Source: Ignelater luminosus | Lineage: Eukaryota > Arthropoda > Insecta > Coleoptera > Elateridae | Direction of reading: 5' to 3' | Assembly (NCBI GenBank): GCA_011009095.1 | Contig: VTPC01089669.1 | Location: forward strand, 310,001-374,000 | DNA: 64,000 nucleotides | Part shown: one piece after another, positions 59,540-64,000 of the stretch | How the letters are laid out: each line of letters opens with the position of its first letter | How positions within the stretch are numbered: position 1 is the first letter of the stretch | Program-made: the position numbers and the translations under genes | The notes under the pieces: model-generated | The model's input: only the letters and a program-made list of their open reading frames with translations | The model's database searches: none | What the model was told of the DNA's origin: nothing

Positions 59540-59544
59540 CAGTG
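59540..59544. repeat. Target-site duplication CAGTG (left)
   Basis: Matches 60871-60875 exactly; flanks the Transib-like element. Confidence 0.7.
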
Positions 59545-59866
59545 CACAGTGGGCCAGGAGACCAGTAAAAGTGACCAAAATTGCATATCTCGTAAAACAC
59601 GTAAAATATCTAGCAATGACACATTTATATAAGGTTTTCGGGATTGTTGATTTCATTTCTGATATCAAAATCAAAATTCAAAATCTCGGATTTAAAATGG
59701 CACCAAAAATTACAAAAGATAGTTCGATACACTTGAAACCCAGTTTATAGTGATTTTTTAGCCTGTAATTTCTGTTTTTGATGTAAAGAAATTTTTATAT
59801 ATTATTGAAAATGGCGGATTTAATATGGAGCCAAAAAGAAATATAAATAATTTTTTTTCAATGCGC

Positions 59867-59903
59867 GCAGTGGGCTAGAAAACTGAAAAGTGACTAAATT
59901 TGG
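59867..59903 (+). repeat. Internal degenerate copy of the terminal repeat
   Basis: CGCAGTGGGCTAGAAAACTG and onward to AAAAGTGACTAAA follows the left terminal repeat with several substitutions. About 40 bp upstream, AAAATGGCGGATTTAATATG repeats a motif also at about 59684 (CGGATTTAAAATGGCACC). The left part of the element is thus built of two diverged repeat units. Confidence 0.6.
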
Positions 59904-60125
59904 TATTTGTGGTCGTTGATGTCGTTTAATTGATTTTTGAACTAAAACAACTACAATTATAACCGATAAATATTGTAGTTTCTAGGATCTACAATGCGGA
60001 GGTTGCAGTTCGATTTTAGATCCCTTGTTGCGGAATGCTTTTTTAGCGTGAGTCACACGAAACTGGGTGCTTTCTTTTAACGTTCCCCTTGCCTCTTACA
60101 ATTTTAGAATCAAAGAAATTGATAT

Positions 60126-60362
60126 TTAACTTAATTCATATTTTATTTTGCGGCATTTTTCAATATCTACTTCTTCTTCTGACGATTGAAGATCATCTAA
60201 ATAAATAAATGTGTTTAAAATTCCTAAATTTACAGTTTCTTCTTCTAATTCTTCTGAATTATGATCGTTATTGAAATTAGAACTGTTTAAGTCGGGAATA
60301 GCAAGTAAATCTTTTAGTCTTGTGGGATCGGTATAGATCTTTAAATGTAGACGATGATTTGT
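60126..60362 (-). CDS. Acidic ORF inside the Transib-like element
   Basis: Minus frame of about 78 codons ending TAA at 60128-60126, with no ATG at its open end, so it is either an exon or a leftover. It reads DPTRLKDLLAIPDLNSSNFN, then NDHNSEELEEETVNLGILNT and DDLQSSEEEVDIEKCRKIKY. Rich in Glu/Asp/Ser with a basic C-terminus. Composition is unlike random AT-rich translation and fits a disordered acidic tail, but I cannot assign it to a family. If the element derives from a larger autonomous copy, this may be a piece of its protein. Confidence 0.4.
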   Translation of the reverse strand, partial: TNHRLHLKIYTDPTRLKDLLAIPDLNSSNFNNDHNSEELEEETVNLGILNTFIYLDDLQSSEEEVDIEKCRKIKYELS

Positions 60363-60870
60363 TTACATATGTGTGTTTAAGTTATATAGCAAAATTAGCA
60401 AGAAGTAGCAACTTTTTCTAAAAATACACACTATACGCAGTATATATCATTAGATTTTCCCTTTTAGAAGGTGGAATCTCGGAGAATGTTAACTCGGAAG
60501 TGGGTAGGTATGATTAGTATGCTCGTGAGAATACAAGAGGAATGTAATATATCATAATTTATTGTTGCTTTCTTCCATTTTATGTAATATATTGTTCATT
60601 CTTGACCTTTTCTCAATATATTAATATACTAAAAATCCGGAAAATAATATAAAACTTGATTATATCAACCATGAAGTAAAAAGAGATGAACAGAAATTTC
60701 AATATATATTTTTACTTAATCTTATTATAACTGATACAAAAATAATGCAATCAACGAAATATTGTTGTTATAACTACTTTCAAAGGTTTTGAATACAATA
60801 ATAATTTATATCATGGATCAATGCGGATTTTGACTTTTGGCCACTTTTACTGGTCTCCTGGCCCACTGTG

Positions 60871-60875
60871 CAGTG
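60871..60875. repeat. Target-site duplication CAGTG (right)
   Basis: Matches 59540-59544 exactly. Confidence 0.7.
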
Positions 60876-62639
60876 GCGTATATTCTCATAGATACACATT
60901 ACACTAACAGGCAATAAAATGCGATATCCGAGGGCTCAAAGCTACAAATATACCTACTAATACAAGTATATCAAGTTTTTAAGAAAAATATGTGTGTACT
61001 TCTTTCTAATAAAAACAAAAAATGCCTCAACATTTCAACATAGCTATATTTACTTTAATATCAAATATAGTAAAATAAATCTTAATAAATCTTACGTAGA
61101 CACAATCTCGCACAGTACGCAATTACAAACATCGCCCATAGCAGCACACAGTAGTACAACGGTACAATGTAATTCAAATTTCAATATGAATATTAATCTA
61201 ACATGAGACGAATAATAAACAAGGATAAGACATTTTTTTTTCTAAAAACACTGAACGCTGTTGCGTTTTTGTACTTACTTATGACTGCTGGAATTCATGA
61301 TATCAATATTTGAATAGAGGACAGATTATTTAAGTTCGACTTTAGATTATCACCCGACTATGTAAACTTTATTATAGTATTATTGCTGTTATATTGATAT
61401 GATGTTTATTGACAATTATTCATGTGTTACGTAATACGATTTCTAGTTTAATGTTATGTGTGAAATTAGGCAAAAACACAGAACAACACACGGCGTTTTT
61501 TTATTTATCAACTTATCAGAAGGAACCATAACGAAGCTTCAGGCTTGAGTTTTATAATGAAACACAACTGTTATCGTTATACAGGTCATTAAGAAGAAGA
61601 CGATAAAGAATAGGCTGATGAAATGTAGACTTACGGTATATGCATTTGTTTCCATGTTTTGGGAAGAAGATTAAAAACCATCTTCAACTAATTTTTCGTA
61701 CGACCACTATCCTGAATCTTTTTAGATAGAACACTTTGTATTGACCCCATATTTTCTAGAGGAATTTCTCAAAGTAAATCCAATGATATAAGGGTTACTC
61801 TACCTATCTTGTAAGGTTTTAAAGATATTCACTATTCTTTCGTTAAGGATTTCATTATTAATTTTTATAAACGAAATGAAAATGAATGGAAATGAAATGA
61901 AACAAATTTCCGTGGCAATGCGATTTACTTTACCTGTGGCGAGATTAGTAACGATCTTTCGAGCATTCAAGAAAGCTTAATTTTCTCGAAAACGGTTGAG
62001 TTTACTAAAGAATTGCAAAAGGTGAATTCTCTTGCAGAAGAAATAGTGCTCAGATTTTAAAATTTTGCCCATAGAAACAGTTCTAGGCTTGCAAAGAAAG
62101 GTGTGCGTGTAAAAGTCTATATTCAAAATTATTAATTTCATCGATATTTCAGGAAGAATATCATCTTAACTCCGCAAGCCAACATACCAAATTTCATCGA
62201 TTGATTCGGTGAGACGCAGTTAAAAAATAAAGAAAAGGTTGTACTAACTTTGACAGCTTATAACTCAAAAACGAGAAACTAAGTTGGCTTAACTATCCGA
62301 ATTGTTAAGGGGCGCGTTGAATCCCCTATATTTAAGTCAAATTCCGAAGCAGAAAACTAGAGTTTATACAACAAAATAAATTCCAGTGTCATAAACTAGA
62401 TAAATATGTCAAACAATCGACAACAATGCTAAAAAATGAAAAAAAGTTGAAAGTGCAAAAAATAAGGGGCTGTTCAGGAAATAGATAGTTTCATATAAAT
62501 CTTATTAGCTTAATTTCTATTAATAAGTTATTCTATTTATTATAATTATTTATATTGGATTTGCTTCATCAATTCCTTTCTATTCAGTTCTTCTCAAATT
62601 GTTCCAGGCTGTGTTCATTACCTCGTTTCCATTATTTTT
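60876..62639. other. Non-coding stretch
   Basis: AT-rich; frame 60994-61206 has no motif. Nothing recognised. Confidence 0.45.
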
Positions 62640-63219
62640 GATAAATTCTTCCAAAATTATTTTGAACACTCTTCGAAATCTAACCAGATTTTTGGGCGTA
62701 ACAGCACGTTTTGAATATTTCTTTTTGCATAGGACTCAAAATCGTTCGATGCCCTTTTTTTAGGAACATTAGGAGCATTTTAGAATTCTGATATAAAAGT
62801 AATTTCCTGTTGTTACAAATAATCCGTAATTTTTTTTTTATAATAAACAGTAGTAGGCATGTATGGTTAGAAAAGTACTTTGCGATTTTCATTCTTCGAT
62901 ATGAAAGGAATAAATCTTTCCTTAACAGAATTTTCCAAATACCCGTCACCAGTCCGAAATATAAAATTTCCTAAAAATGAACGTTATTAGAGGTGCTCAC
63001 AGACAATGAACGGTCAGGAGTCATTTTTCGCATAACTTTGTATATGATTGATTTCGGAATTTCCTCATTTTTGAAGCAATAAAAAGTTTTAAATTTATTA
63101 TGATTTGCAATGTTTTTGTAGATTGGATAAAGCGTTTCGACAGTATTCCTTTTTCTTTCCGCGACATTTTGACAACTGCTATTAGTCTTCCTATTTCTTG
63201 GATAGCCCCTTAATTGCAT
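62640..63219 (-). pseudogene. Tc1-like transposase remnant
   Basis: Minus strand. The 63219-62971 frame reads RKRNTVETLYPIYKNIANHN, then KNEEIPKSIIYKVMRKM, resembling the N-terminal helix-turn-helix (IPKSTIYxIMRK) of a Tc1-like element. The following frame (62949-62680) has a Lys/Leu-rich stretch, with KNLVRFRRVFKIILEEFIKN in another frame fitting a C-terminal helix. Catalytic blocks are not readable, so class assignment is tentative. Confidence 0.4.
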
Positions 63220-63839
63220 TAGAAAATAAGTCCAAATTTATGCAATAATAGATATGATAACAAGACACATTGTAGAAATACAAAATTTGCAAACAAATAA
63301 TAATATGATAATCAAATGTAACCATTTCGTAGCATCACGCATGTGTCAATCTAATTAGTGAAGTGAAAGTTTCTCAAAGTGCTGTAAGAGAACCTAAGCT
63401 TTATTAAAGCTTCCCGCAGTACATTATTTATAATGGCTCCTCTTGTTATTTGAGGAAACTGCTCAAAACCTGTTTTCTAACGGGAGTTTTATAAGGCTCC
63501 TCAAGTTCAAGAGTCATAATAATAGTAACGCACGTTACCAATACGAGAATAAATTTTGTAATAACAACCATAAAGATCTTATACAAATTAAGAACGTCTG
63601 GGTTTTATAATATGATACAGAAAACCTTTACAAAACATCCTTATATCACCATTAGTACTAAAATGTAAGGTTTATGCATATTTGAGTGATTGTTACCATT
63701 TGTAATTTTATAAAAACAAAATAAAACTGCAAGATGCTTTAGTAATTGAATCAAGTAATAATATCACTCATAAAAATACTTGATTCCCAAGATCGCTCAA
63801 AATGTTCATTGGGTTGTGTGACTATCTTTCTGAATGTAC
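63220..63839. other. Non-coding stretch
   Basis: Contains a 17-bp palindrome (AAGCTTTATTAAAGCTT, about 63398) and the octamer GGCTCCTC twice (63434, 63497). No gene. Confidence 0.4.
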
Positions 63840-64000
63840 TACAGGGTATCTCCGGAATAAACGAAAGTATTGATAAATCAAATTACTGAACTAAAATTAA
63901 GGCTAGTTTCTTAGATAAACCTAGCTCTAAAGTTTACTGTCTCCGAGATACAGGCTGTCCAAGTTTCAATTAAGATTTCTTGTTTTCTTAATATCTCGGG
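63840..64000. repeat. Insect dispersed repeat, cut by right edge
   Basis: Starts CTACAGGGTATCTCCGGAAT and has GTCTCCGAGATACAGGCTGT and TTAATATCTCGGG. I recognise this ordering (CAGGGTGTTTCCG...CCGAGATACAGGGTGTC...ATATCTCGGG) from abundant insect repeats. The other end is outside the window. Confidence 0.45.

Larger units (their letters stand above)
59545..60870. mobile_element. Transib-like DNA transposon, non-autonomous
   Basis: 1326-bp element with 36-bp terminal inverted repeats identical at 35 of 36 positions (59545-59580 and 60835-60870). Each begins CACAGTGGGCCAGGAGACCA. The 5 bases outside both ends are CAGTG (59540-59544, 60871-60875), a direct duplication. Transib elements, the relatives of the RAG1 recombinase, make 5-bp duplications and start with a CAC-RTG-type heptamer followed by GG. 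This end matches that pattern, and its heptamer CACAGTG is identical to the consensus recombination-signal heptamer. No transposase of useful length is inside; one acidic minus frame exists at 60126-60362. A degenerate extra copy of the terminal repeat lies at 59867-59903. The near-identity of the ends suggests a relatively recent insertion. Confidence 0.75.

Noticed and set aside
59545-59584. Complete RSS (heptamer, spacer, nonamer)
   Set aside because: The heptamer is exact, but neither the 12- nor the 23-spacing position resembles ACAAAAACC well enough.

Overview
The window is AT-rich eukaryotic DNA, most likely from an insect and possibly a beetle. It has no operons and no closely packed genes. 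Its recognisable transposon families (DUF4817/DDE_3 transposases, mariner, piggyBac, jockey-like and R2-like LINEs, tRNA-derived SINEs) are of insect type. The beetle guess is inference only.

One host gene is visible. Three minus-strand exons with good splice sites and matching phases (29277-29455, 22362-22493, 5268-5374) encode the N-terminal PH domain of a Ras-specific guanine nucleotide-releasing factor (RasGRF). The introns are about 6.8 kb and 17.0 kb. A possible first exon (38644-38757) would supply an in-frame ATG after a 9.2 kb intron. The IQ, DH, second PH and RasGEF domains must lie beyond the left edge, so much of this window is RasGRF intron or upstream flank.

The rest is a graveyard of mobile elements. 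Left part (1-22 kb): a piggyBac transposase split by an LTR-like insert, a DDE_3 tail, a LINE reverse transcriptase with its 3' end, an arthropod repeat-protein remnant, a YqaJ-nuclease pseudogene with a short intron, two further DUF4817/DDE pieces and a DD39D mariner. Middle (25-41 kb): LINE pieces, an R2-like element, several MITEs (hAT and Tc1/mariner types) and a Tc1 tail. Right part (44-64 kb): two SINEs, a LINE endonuclease piece, a mariner, two DDE_3 elements, a fold-back element, a GC-richer block of unknown origin, a 1.3 kb element with near-perfect 36-bp inverted repeats beginning CACAGTG and flanked by a 5-bp duplication (a Transib/RAG-like signature), and a Tc1-like remnant.

The most notable items are the Transib-like element at 59545-60870 (its first seven bases are the V(D)J recombination-signal heptamer), the YqaJ pseudogene, the DD39D mariner and the 272-bp fold-back. 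No intact transposase or reverse transcriptase was found; every one shows stops, frameshifts or deletions. All family names come from reading motifs by eye, with no database search.
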